The notes beneath the pieces were generated by a model. It saw only the letters and a list, made by a program, of their open reading frames with translations, ran no database searches and was not told where the DNA came from. Of a stretch of DNA of 64,000 bases, positions 25,796-34,213 are shown piece after piece. Both the position numbers and the translations under genes were made by a program. The DNA lies in assembly GCA_015660865.1 (NCBI GenBank), contig JACTUA010000001.1, forward strand, positions 264,304-328,303, read 5' to 3'. Position 1 is the first letter of the stretch, and each line of letters begins with the position of its first letter. The DNA is from Methanomicrobiales archaeon (GTDB lineage: Archaea; Halobacteriota; Methanomicrobia; Methanomicrobiales; JACTUA01).

Positions 25796-26803
25796 TTACC
25801 CCTGCTCCTCGATGAGGGTCTTTGAGATGATGTACTCACCCCGCGCGGTCCTCGTGGTGCCCACCACAAGCCAGAGCTCGCCCCCGTGCTCTTCGAGTAC
25901 CCCGCACGCCTCCACTGTTTCGCCGGGGAGGGCCTGGCCGCTGTAGGTGTGGGTGAAGGAGATTATCCGGCTCACCTCTTCGTGATCTACCTCATAGCTG
26001 GCAGGGTTGTCGAAAGAGAAGGAAGCATCGATCACCCTGGCCTCGAGGGTCTTTCTTCCTAGCTTCTCCCCCCGAGGTGACGGCGACGCATCCAGGTTAT
26101 CGTAAGACCGGGTATAGAGGAGGTCGAAGTACGTCCCCCGGATCTCTCCCCTGTTCAGCTTCCTCCGTTCATGGAGGAGAAAGACCTCGAAGGGGATCTC
26201 GGGGTCCCGCTTGTTGTAGACAGCTCTCCACATCCCCGGGGAGAGATCACTCACCTGCCCCCTTTCAATCGCCTGGCGAAGGATCTCCCTTGCGGTGAAG
26301 AAGGCCCGGCCGTAGACGACAAGGTCGATGTCCGAGACCGGAGATTCGATGCCGCAGAGCCTTGAACCGGTGCAACCGAGAGACCCCTCATGGAGAGAGA
26401 AGAGGTCTGCAAGCACACCGACTCGGCTGTCCCTGGCGGTACAGAAGGCGAGCCTCTCTTCAGGTTTGTAGACCCGGGGAATATCCACAAGGGGGATACG
26501 GAGGAGTTCACCCAGGTAGGCGGGTTTCTCCTTCCTGATCAGGCTGAAAGACTCCTCGAAATCGATCTTCCGGTAGCAGACCCCCTCTGGGTTCACCCTG
26601 TCGCCGGAGGGATCCGGGACATAGCGGAGGATGCAGCCTGCCCGCTCGGAGTTGTCATAGGCCGAGACCGCGTAGATCCAGCCGTCGCGGTCCTCGATGA
26701 AGTCGCGGGGGCGAAGGGGCTTTACTCTCCCCCGCCCTGATCCCTTCTCGCGCCCCTCCCACCCTGACCCTTTCACGCGCCCCCCTCGCCCTGATCCCCT
26801 CAC
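25796..26803 (-). CDS. Predicted nucleotidyltransferase
   Basis: A 335-residue protein with a DNA polymerase beta-type nucleotidyltransferase motif CTGSRLCGIESPVSDIDLVV (about 147-166; GS followed by D-x-D), plus a C-terminal beta-rich domain. It resembles archaeal stand-alone predicted nucleotidyltransferases of unknown target. The first 27 residues are a 9-residue Gly/Arg-rich repeat (GSGRGGRVK, GSGWEGREK, GSGRGRVKP) encoded by 27-base tandem repeats. The start is GTG 26803, overlapping the tsaC stop by four bases (GTGA), which implies translational coupling. A GTG at codon 10 is an alternative. Confidence 0.72.
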   Translation of the reverse strand: MRGSGRGGRVKGSGWEGREKGSGRGRVKPLRPRDFIEDRDGWIYAVSAYDNSERAGCILRYVPDPSGDRVNPEGVCYRKIDFEESFSLIRKEKPAYLGELLRIPLVDIPRVYKPEERLAFCTARDSRVGVLADLFSLHEGSLGCTGSRLCGIESPVSDIDLVVYGRAFFTAREILRQAIERGQVSDLSPGMWRAVYNKRDPEIPFEVFLLHERRKLNRGEIRGTYFDLLYTRSYDNLDASPSPRGEKLGRKTLEARVIDASFSFDNPASYEVDHEEVSRIISFTHTYSGQALPGETVEACGVLEEHGGELWLVVGTTRTARGEYIISKTLIEEQG

Positions 26804-26806
26804 ACG
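26726..26806. repeat. 27-bp tandem repeat, three units
   Basis: Three imperfect C-rich units of 27 bases, each containing CCCTGAxCCC, start the nucleotidyltransferase coding region and touch the tsaC stop. The period is nine codons, so expansion or contraction keeps the frame and varies a basic, glycine-rich N-terminal tail. Confidence 0.75.
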
Positions 26807-27387
26807 CCCCCCCCTCTCTGCTCGCGGAGGTAGATGTCAATCTCTTCCGCAAGGGTGCCCCTGCGAAGGATCCTTCCCTCTCCCAGGTCCACAACGGTAC
26901 TCGGGACGCCCTTCAGGGACCCGCCGTCCACGAGGAGGTCGTACGGGACCCGGATCTCCCCGGGGCTCACCGGGTCCTTCTCACCGGAGATATTGGCGCT
27001 CGTGGCGGTGATGGGGGAGTCGAGGCCGCGGATGATATCAAGGGCAAGATCATGGGCCGGGATCCGGACCCCGATCCTCCCAGTCCCCACGGTGAGGAGG
27101 TCCGGGATGCAGGACCGCGATTCAAGGATGACGGTGACGGGGCCCGGGAGGAACCGGCCGATGAAGTCCAGGGAGAAGTCATCCACCCGGGCGATGGCGC
27201 AGAGCATCTCGGTATCCGAGACCGCGACCGAGATCGGCTTTCCCACGGGGCGCATCTTCGCCTCATACACGCGGAGGACGGCATCGTCGGAGAACGCATC
27301 CCCACCGAGCCCGTAGACCGTGTCCGTGGGGTAGACGATGATCCCGTCCCGTCGGAGGACCTGCACGGCCCGTTCCACGATATCCAT
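26800..27387 (-). CDS. tsaC: Threonylcarbamoyl-AMP synthase (TsaC/Sua5/YrdC)
   Basis: YrdC-fold enzyme of 195 residues that makes threonylcarbamoyl-AMP from threonine, bicarbonate and ATP, the first step of tRNA t6A37 synthesis. Motifs: IVYPTDTVYGLGGDA (about 17-31), KMRPVGKPISVAV, FLPGPVTVIL, GRIGVRIPAH and SANISGEKDP. It lacks the C-terminal Sua5 domain, so it is the short TsaC form. It directly follows the ACT-domain gene (TAGATG junction). KEOPS subunit Pcc1, which acts in the second step, is at 31600. Confidence 0.92.
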   Translation of the reverse strand: MDIVERAVQVLRRDGIIVYPTDTVYGLGGDAFSDDAVLRVYEAKMRPVGKPISVAVSDTEMLCAIARVDDFSLDFIGRFLPGPVTVILESRSCIPDLLTVGTGRIGVRIPAHDLALDIIRGLDSPITATSANISGEKDPVSPGEIRVPYDLLVDGGSLKGVPSTVVDLGEGRILRRGTLAEEIDIYLREQRGGGV

Positions 27388-28062
27388 CTAGAACTCCTGG
27401 CCCCGCACCCGGCTGATGTCGAACCTTGCAAATCGGGAGATGTGCATCACGGCAAAGACACCGGCCTGGATGGGGTCGGTGACCACGAGATCGGCGTGCT
27501 TCGGGACCGATCCCGCCATCTTGAGGGCGATGACCGGGATCCCTGCCACCCGGACCCTATCCACGGCCTTGGAGATCTTCCCGCCCATGAGCGATCCCGC
27601 GAGGACGAGGATGGATGCCCTCGGCAGGCGGACGACCGCGTCCACGGCCTGGGCGAGATCGTCCTCCCCGACGAGGGGGATGGTGTCCACCGAGATCCGC
27701 TCGCCCCGTATGTTGTGCCGGTCGGCCTCGTTCACCGCCCCCATCGCCACCTGGGCCACCTGGGCCCCGCCGCCGATGATGATGACCCGGGAGCCGAAGA
27801 TCCGGGAGAACGGCTCGTAGGTGACGACATCCCGGACCGGGGGAAGGTCCAGGAGGTCGGCGATGAGCTTCTCCCTGTCATCCCCGCCCTCGAGCTCGAA
27901 GTAGAGTGAGGCGCAGCCGGTGGCCGGGCCCGACGGGATGAGCGACTGCTGGACGATGAGGATATTCACGTCATGGGCCGCGACCACAGCCGCGATGTCT
28001 CGGAGGACCCCGGGGTGGTGATCGCAGGTGATGCTGATGCCGTAGGTCTCAGGATGTTCCAT
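27388..28062 (-). CDS. ACT-domain protein with C-terminal archaeal domain (DUF5612-like)
   Basis: A 224-residue protein. Residues 5-80 are an ACT domain (ISITCDHHPGVLRDIAAVVA), a small-molecule, often amino-acid, sensor. Residues 90-224 form a second domain with GSRVIIIGGGAQVAQVAMGA and ISVDTIPLVGEDDLA, which resembles the DUF5612 domain attached to ACT in many archaea. It probably regulates or senses an amino acid; target unknown. First gene of the tsaC-nucleotidyltransferase operon, just downstream of tRNA-Gly. Confidence 0.82.
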   Translation of the reverse strand: MEHPETYGISITCDHHPGVLRDIAAVVAAHDVNILIVQQSLIPSGPATGCASLYFELEGGDDREKLIADLLDLPPVRDVVTYEPFSRIFGSRVIIIGGGAQVAQVAMGAVNEADRHNIRGERISVDTIPLVGEDDLAQAVDAVVRLPRASILVLAGSLMGGKISKAVDRVRVAGIPVIALKMAGSVPKHADLVVTDPIQAGVFAVMHISRFARFDISRVRGQEF

Positions 28063-28072
28063 AGGAGCCAGA

Positions 28073-28143
28073 TGCGATAGCCGGGATTCGAACCCGGGCT
28101 AAAGGCTTGGGAAGCCTCTGTCCTGCCGCTAGACTACTATCGC
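28073..28143 (-). tRNA. tRNA-Gly (CCC)
   Basis: 71 bases. Acceptor GCGATAG/CTATCGC pairs fully and the discriminator is A. The anticodon stem GAGGC/GCCTT (one G-U pair) encloses loop TTCCCAA with anticodon CCC. The T arm has CCGGG-TTCGAAT-CCCGG. CCA is not encoded. Confidence 0.95.
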
Positions 28144-28194
28144 ATGGATTTTCTTATAGTATCATGATCTCCAGCATTATAGATTCTTTCTCTC

Positions 28195-29676
28195 TCACGC
28201 CGTGCAGCTCTTCCGTAACGTGAAACGGATGGCCGCCCCTTTCCCCGGTTCCTTCTCCACCCGGTCCGCGACCCAGATCCTTCCCCCGTACCCCTCGATG
28301 ATCATCCTGCAGATGTAGAGGCCAAGCCCCTTGCCGCTCCTCGTAGTCTTCCCCCGCTGGAAACGGTTGAAGATGACGGGTTTCAGCTCGTCGGGGATAC
28401 CCGGGCCGTTGTCTTCGACAGAGACGGTGACCCGGCCCTCATCGTCGATAACCCGTATCCAGAGCTGGATCCCTGGCCCCCCGAACTTGGCACTGTTGCC
28501 TATCAGGTTCCTGAAGACCTCCGAGATGAGGCTGTTGGCGCAGACCGAGGCGGTGGTCCCGTCATAGTGGATGGAGATATCCGGCAGGTGGTCCAGCTCC
28601 GACCTGATGACCGGGTCGAGGTCCATCACCCTGTTCTCCTGGGACCGCTCCTGGATCCTCCGGATGGTGGAGACGTTATGGATGATCTCCACACTCTGCG
28701 AGATAGCGCTCTCCAGCTTCCGAAGCATCTCCCGTCCCCTGTCGGTCACGAGATCCACGAGGAGCTGGGCATAGCCGAGGCTCACCGTGTTCACGTTATT
28801 GATGTCATGGGACATGATGTCGAGGTAGAGGTTCGCCCTCGTGTACGCCTCGCCGAGCTCCTCCTGGAGGAGCGCCTTTTTTACCCCGCTCCCGATGGCC
28901 CGGGAGACCGATTCGAGCATCCGCATCTCGTCCTGGGCAAGAGGACTCGTCTTCCTGCATCCTGCGGCGATTACCCCGAGGAGCTGGGTCCCGGCAGGGA
29001 GGGGGATGACGACAAAGGACTGGATCCCCGGGAAGGGGATATCCCCGAAGAGGCACCCTTCGCACGTGATCTCCGGAACACCTCCGGCAAGGATATGTCG
29101 GAGGGGCTCACCCTGCAGGTTTATCGATCCGAGATCCCTCTGTACAGCATCAGGGAGGCCCTCCTGGTAGCGCAGGGAGGCCTGCTTCCCGTCCTGGTCG
29201 ACGAGGAAGACCATCACCGTCTCGGACCGGAGGATCTCCCGGATCCGCTTCCCCGAGGTCGAGAGGATCTCGTCCAGGGTCGCCGAGGTCGATGCGGCAG
29301 CGATGATCTCGTTCATGGCAGAGAGGATCTGGTTCCTCCTCTCCAGGTTCCCTGACAGGTACGATATGATGGCCGCAACCCAGATGAAGACAAGGACCCG
29401 GATGAGGGCCTTGATAAAGGGATCGACGGCAAAGCCGGTGAGGAGGTAGACGAGCCCTGCATAGACCCCCCCGAGGAGCCCCGCGAACGGGAGTGCCCTC
29501 CTCGGGTTCTGGTAGGCGTTCAGGATAATAGGGAGGTAGTAGAGGTGCGGGAAGACATCGGTCATCTCCCTTGTCACGCTGAAGACGGTGACAAGGATCG
29601 CAACGAGGGTCGTCGTCGGTATCGAGATGCCCCAGAGGATCTTCATGATATCCTCGTCAGAGATCTTCCCGATCAT
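28195..29676 (-). CDS. Membrane sensor histidine kinase with GAF domain
   Basis: A 493-residue kinase: four membrane segments (about 15-110), a GAF domain (about 115-270, including SFVVIPLPAGTQLLGVIAAG), then the H-box LDIMSHDINNVN (phospho-accepting His near 295) and an HATPase domain with N-box FRNLIGNSAKFGG, G1 VEDNGPGIP and G2 SGKGLGLYICRMII. Such kinases are abundant in Methanomicrobiales and often lack an adjacent response regulator, as here. The signal is unknown. Divergent from rps15. Confidence 0.92.
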   Translation of the reverse strand: MIGKISDEDIMKILWGISIPTTTLVAILVTVFSVTREMTDVFPHLYYLPIILNAYQNPRRALPFAGLLGGVYAGLVYLLTGFAVDPFIKALIRVLVFIWVAAIISYLSGNLERRNQILSAMNEIIAAASTSATLDEILSTSGKRIREILRSETVMVFLVDQDGKQASLRYQEGLPDAVQRDLGSINLQGEPLRHILAGGVPEITCEGCLFGDIPFPGIQSFVVIPLPAGTQLLGVIAAGCRKTSPLAQDEMRMLESVSRAIGSGVKKALLQEELGEAYTRANLYLDIMSHDINNVNTVSLGYAQLLVDLVTDRGREMLRKLESAISQSVEIIHNVSTIRRIQERSQENRVMDLDPVIRSELDHLPDISIHYDGTTASVCANSLISEVFRNLIGNSAKFGGPGIQLWIRVIDDEGRVTVSVEDNGPGIPDELKPVIFNRFQRGKTTRSGKGLGLYICRMIIEGYGGRIWVADRVEKEPGKGAAIRFTLRKSCTA

Positions 29677-29826
29677 GGATACCCGTTTCCTGCAATATAC
29701 CTTGGAATAGGGACTCCATATAGGCTATCCCCAAAAAACGGGTATCCGGTCCAGCGATATCCTTATGACCGGTCACGGAGAATGTACACCTGCACCGAGC
29801 AGGGTGCCGGCGATTGTAAGTCCGAC

Positions 29827-29857
29827 GTGCCTTCGGGCATGGCCCAGAGGATGGGCT
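29827..29857 (+). other. Two hairpins in the rps15 upstream region
   Basis: GTGCC-TTCG-GGCAT (29827-29840), a five-pair stem with a UUCG-type loop, is followed directly by GGCCCA-GAGGA-TGGGCT (29841-29857). They lie 70-100 bases before the rps15 start in an otherwise gene-free 249-base interval. S15 leaders regulate translation in bacteria; whether this one does is unknown. Confidence 0.4.
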
Positions 29858-29925
29858 CCGGGATTACTGAAGAGCTGTCCCATGCTCTTTTCCCGACTTG
29901 CAGTCCCTTTCAAGGAGGAGACGTT

Positions 29926-30384
29926 ATGGCGAGAATGCATGCCCGCCGGAGAGGCAAGGCAGGGTCGGTTCGTCCCTACAGGAAAGAACCCCCGGCCTGG
30001 TCCAACACCGATGTGAAGGAGATCGAGAAGATCATACGGGAGCAAAGGAAGCAGGGGAAGTCCTCGGCCGAGATCGGCCTCCTGCTCAGGGACAAGTACG
30101 GAGTGCCCGACGTGAAGCTCGCGACAGGGAAGCGCCTCGGCCAGATGCTCAAAGAGATGGGGATGGAGTCCAAGATCCCCGAGGATCTCCGGAACCTCAT
30201 CGAGAAGGCCCTTGGCCTCCGGAAGCACCTGGCCCAGAACAAGAACGACCTGCACAACAAGCGGCAGCTCCAGCTCATCGAGTCCAAGGTGCGGCGGCTG
30301 GTGAGGTATTACATCGGGGCAGGATCGCTCCCGCAGGACTGGACCTACAAGCCCGAGACCGCAGAGATCCTCCTCTCCCGATGA
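29926..30384 (+). CDS. rps15: 30S ribosomal protein S15
   Basis: Archaeal S15 (uS15), 152 residues, starting MARMHARRRGKAGSVRP. Archaeal-type N-terminal extension and core KNDLHNKRQLQLIESKVRRL are visible; it binds 16S rRNA in the small subunit platform. Start ATG 29926 is set by the strong site GGAGGAG eight bases upstream; the open frame to 29545 is not part of the gene. First gene of the operon rps15-DHH-pcc1-serS-rps3ae. Confidence 0.96.
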   Translation: MARMHARRRGKAGSVRPYRKEPPAWSNTDVKEIEKIIREQRKQGKSSAEIGLLLRDKYGVPDVKLATGKRLGQMLKEMGMESKIPEDLRNLIEKALGLRKHLAQNKNDLHNKRQLQLIESKVRRLVRYYIGAGSLPQDWTYKPETAEILLSR

Positions 30385-30388
30385 GAAC

Positions 30389-31603
30389 ATGCCTCTGGAA
30401 GCCAATGCAGAACAGCTCGCCCTCCACCTCCTCGCGCAGGAGTTTGTCGAGATCTATGCCCACCATGACGCTGACGGGATCGCGGCCGGCGCGATCATCG
30501 CCACCGCGATGCACCGGTCGGGCCGTGCTTTCAGGCTCCGGTGCAGCTCCCGGATCACACCGGGGGATCTCACCGGGGAGGCAGGCGTGCTCCTCTGCGA
30601 CTTCGGGGCATCCCGCGAGGACCTGCCCCCGCATGTCATGGTCATCGATCACCACCCGCCCCGGTTTGACGGGGAGTTCCACGTGAACCCGGCGCTTGCG
30701 GAACCCTCGGGCGGGGGCGAGGTCCCTGCCGCCGGTGCCGCGTACCTGGTAGCGCAGCACATGGGTGAGAACCGCGACCTCGCGGGGATCGCCCTCATCG
30801 GGATGATCGGCGACAACCAGGCATGCACCGGTGCGAACCGCGGCATCCTGAACGACGGGATCGCGAACGGGTATATCACCACCGGGAGAGGTGTCCTGCT
30901 CCCCGGGAGGGATCTTGCCGAGGGCCTGGCCCTCGCAACCCGCCCCTACCTCGCGGGGATCAGCGGTGACGACGCGGGGGCGAGGAAGCTCGTGGAGGAA
31001 TGCAGCTCCGACGGGAAGGTCTCCCTCGACGCGCTCCTCTCCCTCGTCATCCTGAGGGCCGGGACCTCCGCGGCCTCCGGTGCCCTCGAGTTCATCTATG
31101 GCGACACCTATACCCTGGAGAAAGAGGCCATTTCGTCTCTCCACTCCCTGGCAGCCGTGGTGGACGCCTGCGGGAGGGCGGGGATGGGGGGCTTTGCCGC
31201 CTCCATCCTCCTCTCCCGCCGGTTGCCGGGGAATGAGGCCTGGGAGGCCCTCCGTTCCTATCGTGCAAAGGTGATCGCCGCGATCCGTTCGGCGCAGCCC
31301 CTCGATGTGGACGGCTGGTACGCTGTCGGCGATACCTCGGTGAACGGACCTGTCGCCGACGCACTCGTCCTCGCGAGGGAGGGGGAGCGGCCGGTCTTCG
31401 TCTTCTCGCCCGGTGAGGGGGTCTGGCACATCTCCGCCCGCTGCCCGGCCGGTGTGCGGATGGATCTCGAGAAGCTCATCCGCGACCTCGCCCGGAGCTG
31501 CGACGGGGACGGAGGGGGCCACCGGTGCAGGGCAGGGGCCACTATCAGCGACCGGTACCTCGACCAGTTCAGGAAGGGGCTCGCGGAGGCGACGGCTGCA
31601 TGA
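30389..31603 (+). CDS. DHH-family phosphoesterase, RecJ-like (GAN-type)
   Basis: A 404-residue single-strand exonuclease-like protein. DHH motifs: YAHHDADGIAAGAI (about 23-36), LLCDFGASREDL, VIDHHPPRFDG; the C-terminal DHHA1 motif is DGGGHRCRAGATI (about 372-384). Archaeal RecJ-like proteins encoded beside rps15 correspond to GAN, a partner of the GINS/MCM replication helicase. The ATG begins four bases after the rps15 stop; the stop overlaps the pcc1 start. Confidence 0.88.
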   Translation: MPLEANAEQLALHLLAQEFVEIYAHHDADGIAAGAIIATAMHRSGRAFRLRCSSRITPGDLTGEAGVLLCDFGASREDLPPHVMVIDHHPPRFDGEFHVNPALAEPSGGGEVPAAGAAYLVAQHMGENRDLAGIALIGMIGDNQACTGANRGILNDGIANGYITTGRGVLLPGRDLAEGLALATRPYLAGISGDDAGARKLVEECSSDGKVSLDALLSLVILRAGTSAASGALEFIYGDTYTLEKEAISSLHSLAAVVDACGRAGMGGFAASILLSRRLPGNEAWEALRSYRAKVIAAIRSAQPLDVDGWYAVGDTSVNGPVADALVLAREGERPVFVFSPGEGVWHISARCPAGVRMDLEKLIRDLARSCDGDGGGHRCRAGATISDRYLDQFRKGLAEATAA

Positions 31604-31824
31604 TGTCAGTCGAAGGGACCGTCACCACCGTCCACCATGACCCGGAACGGGTGGCGGGCTCCCTTTCACCGGACAACCTCGCGTCCATGAAGACAACCGC
31701 TGGGGCCGGCATGGTGATCACCCGGATATCGGGAGAAAACCTCCGGACCATCATCGCATCGGTGGACGACTACCTGATGAACCTCGCGATCGTGGAGGAT
31801 GTATGCACGTGCACTTCGCCCTGA
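31600..31824 (+). CDS. pcc1: KEOPS complex subunit Pcc1
   Basis: A 74-residue protein. A short beta-alpha domain with AGSLSPDNLASMKTTAGAGM and NLRTIIASVDDYLMNLAIVE matches Pcc1, the dimerising subunit of KEOPS, which transfers threonylcarbamoyl to tRNA A37. ATG 31600 overlaps the stop of the DHH gene (ATGA); a second ATG follows at once. Its position between the RecJ-like gene and ribosomal genes is typical for Euryarchaeota. Its end overlaps serS by 22 bases. Confidence 0.87.
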   Translation: MMSVEGTVTTVHHDPERVAGSLSPDNLASMKTTAGAGMVITRISGENLRTIIASVDDYLMNLAIVEDVCTCTSP

Positions 31825-33317
31825 AGGCAGATCTCTGTTTTTCCAACGAGCTCGGGCCTGATGCCAGGTCGGCGGTGGACGCCGCCGTGAAGGAGGCGAA
31901 CGGGCGGCTCTTCTGCAAGGGAGTCCCCCGCGGGGTCCCGCCGGAGGAGATCGGGCGGATCACCCTCTGGGATGTTGAAGAGAATATCCTCTTCCTCGAG
32001 ATCGAGAGCGGCGGATACACCCGTGCGCATGATGCCCTCTTCAGGTTCCGGAAGCTGATCGGTTCGGCCCTCGGGAAGCACCACCTCGGCCTCCGCGAGA
32101 TCCGGGTCAGGGAGTTCCGCGTCACCCTGACCGGCGATGTGATGGAGTCCGCGATCCCGCGCATCCCCTTCATCCAGAGTGTGAAGTGCGACGAGGGGAA
32201 CGTGGTACTCGATCTCCAGGTCACCACCCAGGACCTGGAGAACCGCGTCCCCGACCGGATCGTGAAACTCATCGAGGAGAAGGTCCAGGCCGCGGGATAC
32301 GGGGGGAAGACCGAGCACTGGGAGCTCCTGTACGAGAGCCCGAAGAAGGAGCGGACGTACACGGGCAACCCGACCGACGAGATGGCCGCCCGGCACTGGA
32401 TCCGCCACGGCTCATCCCGGGGGCAGTGGATCTACGGTCCCCAGCCGATCCAGCTCTTCAGGGCGTTCACCGCCATCGTCGAAGAGGAGATCATAAAACC
32501 GCTCGGGTTCTCCGAGATGGTCTTCCCCAAGCTGGACACCTGGGATGTCCTCTCCCGGTCGGGGCACGCGAAGGGGGTCTACCCCGAGATCTACTATGTC
32601 TGCATCCCGAAGACCCGGGATCCCGCTTTCTGGGAGGATGTCGCGGACTACTTCAAGGTGACGGGCGAGGTCCCCGTGGAGATGCTCCGCGAGCGGATAG
32701 ACGGGCCCATCGGCGCCCTCTGCTATGCGCAGTGCCCGTCCTTCTGGCCCTTTGTCCAGGGAAGGACCGTCGCGAACTCATCCCTCCCAGTGAAAATCTT
32801 CGACAGGAGCGGGACCTCCCACCGGTACGAGAGCGGGGGGATCCACGGGATCGAGCGGGTGGACGAGTTCCACCGGATCGAGATCGTCTGGTTCGGCACC
32901 GTCGACCAGACAACGAGAATGGCTGAAGACCTGCACGGGGCGTACACCCGGGTCTTCAACGAGCTCCTGGAGCTCGAGTGGCGGTGCGCGAAGGTCACCC
33001 CCTGGTTCATGGCCCAGGAGGGGATGGTCGGCGCCTGCGGGTGCGATGCGGTCGGGACCACCGACTACGAGGCCTACCTGCCCTACAGCGACGCCTGGCT
33101 CGAGTTCCAGAACGTCTCGGTGAACGGCGACAAGTACCCGAAGGGCTTCAACGTGAAGATCCAGAGCGGGGAGGAGTGCTGGTCCGGCTGCTCGGGTATC
33201 GGTCTCGAGCGGTGGACCGCCGCCTTCCTCGCCCAGAAGGGCTTTGATCCGGCGGAGTGGCCGGAAGCGGTTGTCCAGCGTGTGGGAACATTGAACGAGG
33301 TATTCAGATTCCTGTGA
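31803..33317 (+). CDS. serS: Seryl-tRNA synthetase, methanogen type (class 2 SerRS)
   Basis: A 504-residue enzyme of the rare SerRS form found only in methanogens. The N-terminal RNA-binding domain (1-165, MHVHFALKADL...) is unlike the coiled-coil arm of ordinary SerRS. The catalytic core has motif 1 near FSEMVFPKLDTWDV, motif 2 DRSGTSHRYESGGIHGIERVD (split here by function) and motif 3 SGCSGIGLERW. The active-site zinc ligands of the family (two Cys, one Glu) fit Cys in GALCYAQC, Glu in HRIEIVW and Cys in SGCSGIG. It overlaps pcc1 and precedes rps3ae. Confidence 0.95.
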   Translation: MHVHFALKADLCFSNELGPDARSAVDAAVKEANGRLFCKGVPRGVPPEEIGRITLWDVEENILFLEIESGGYTRAHDALFRFRKLIGSALGKHHLGLREIRVREFRVTLTGDVMESAIPRIPFIQSVKCDEGNVVLDLQVTTQDLENRVPDRIVKLIEEKVQAAGYGGKTEHWELLYESPKKERTYTGNPTDEMAARHWIRHGSSRGQWIYGPQPIQLFRAFTAIVEEEIIKPLGFSEMVFPKLDTWDVLSRSGHAKGVYPEIYYVCIPKTRDPAFWEDVADYFKVTGEVPVEMLRERIDGPIGALCYAQCPSFWPFVQGRTVANSSLPVKIFDRSGTSHRYESGGIHGIERVDEFHRIEIVWFGTVDQTTRMAEDLHGAYTRVFNELLELEWRCAKVTPWFMAQEGMVGACGCDAVGTTDYEAYLPYSDAWLEFQNVSVNGDKYPKGFNVKIQSGEECWSGCSGIGLERWTAAFLAQKGFDPAEWPEAVVQRVGTLNEVFRFL

Positions 33318-33332
33318 AGAGAAGGTGAAAAC

Positions 33333-33995
33333 ATGGTAAAGAAGAGTCAGATTGGAAGAAAGGTTGAGGGATGGAAGGCGAAGGGCTGGTACAAGATCCA
33401 TGTCCCCGAGATCTTTGGCAAGACCTACATCGGCGATACGATCTCGAACGACCCGGCCACCGTGGAAGGAAGGATCCTCCAGACCACCCTCGGTGAGATC
33501 ATACAGGACTACACGAAGCAGCATATCAAGATCCGGGTGAAGGTCACGAGCGTCACCGGCGATGCCGCCTACACGGAGTTCGTGGGGCATGAGCTGACCC
33601 GTGACTACATGCGTTCCATGGTGAAGCGGCGCACCTCCCGGATCGATACCATCCTTCCCATCAAGACAAAGGATGGGAAGATCCTCCGGATCACGATGAC
33701 CTGTCTCACCCTGACGAGGGCGAACCTCTCCCAGGTGCATGCTATCCGCTCGGCGATGACCCAGTTCATCACGTCCTATGCAGCCTCGAGGGAGTTCGCG
33801 GCCTTCGTAAAAGAGATGGTCTCCGGAGAGATCACGAAGGAGCTCTTCAAGCTCGTGAAGCCCATCTACCCGCTGCGCCGGGTCGAGATCATCAAGTCCC
33901 GGGTCGAGCCCGAGGTGAAGGCCGAAGAGAAGGCAGAGGAGCCCGGCCCCGAGGAGAAGGCAGAGGAGACGGCAGAGGTCCCGGCCCCGGCGTAA
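33333..33995 (+). CDS. rps3ae: 30S ribosomal protein S3Ae (eS1)
   Basis: A 220-residue small-subunit protein. Signatures: VEGWKAKGWYKIHVPEIF, then IGDTISNDPATVEGR and KTKDGKILRITMTCLTL. The C-terminal 30 residues are Glu/Ala/Pro-rich (EEKAEEPGPEEKAEE), an archaeal extension. Start ATG 33333 follows AGAAGGTG. Last gene of the rps15 operon, followed by T-rich sequence. Confidence 0.95.
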   Translation: MVKKSQIGRKVEGWKAKGWYKIHVPEIFGKTYIGDTISNDPATVEGRILQTTLGEIIQDYTKQHIKIRVKVTSVTGDAAYTEFVGHELTRDYMRSMVKRRTSRIDTILPIKTKDGKILRITMTCLTLTRANLSQVHAIRSAMTQFITSYAASREFAAFVKEMVSGEITKELFKLVKPIYPLRRVEIIKSRVEPEVKAEEKAEEPGPEEKAEETAEVPAPA

Positions 33996-34213
33996 GGGGC
34001 TCCTTTCCCACAGGAATCCGGAGAAGGTTTCCTCGTCCCATATCACCTCCCTCTTGTTTTTCCGAGTTCTCGGACGCGATCGGGGCTCCCGATCGTCAGT
34101 ATGAACAGTTGTATCGCTCTGACCCTCAGAGCCGTTATGAGTGCCCAATCCGGCTCCGCACACCCAGGGCCGGACCATGAAAGGTAATGAAGGGGGAGGA
34201 GCAACACTCTCTC

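Noticed and set aside
32778-34178. Minus-strand ORF of 466 codons opposite serS and rps3ae
   Set aside because: It overlaps two certain genes and has no recognisable protein features.
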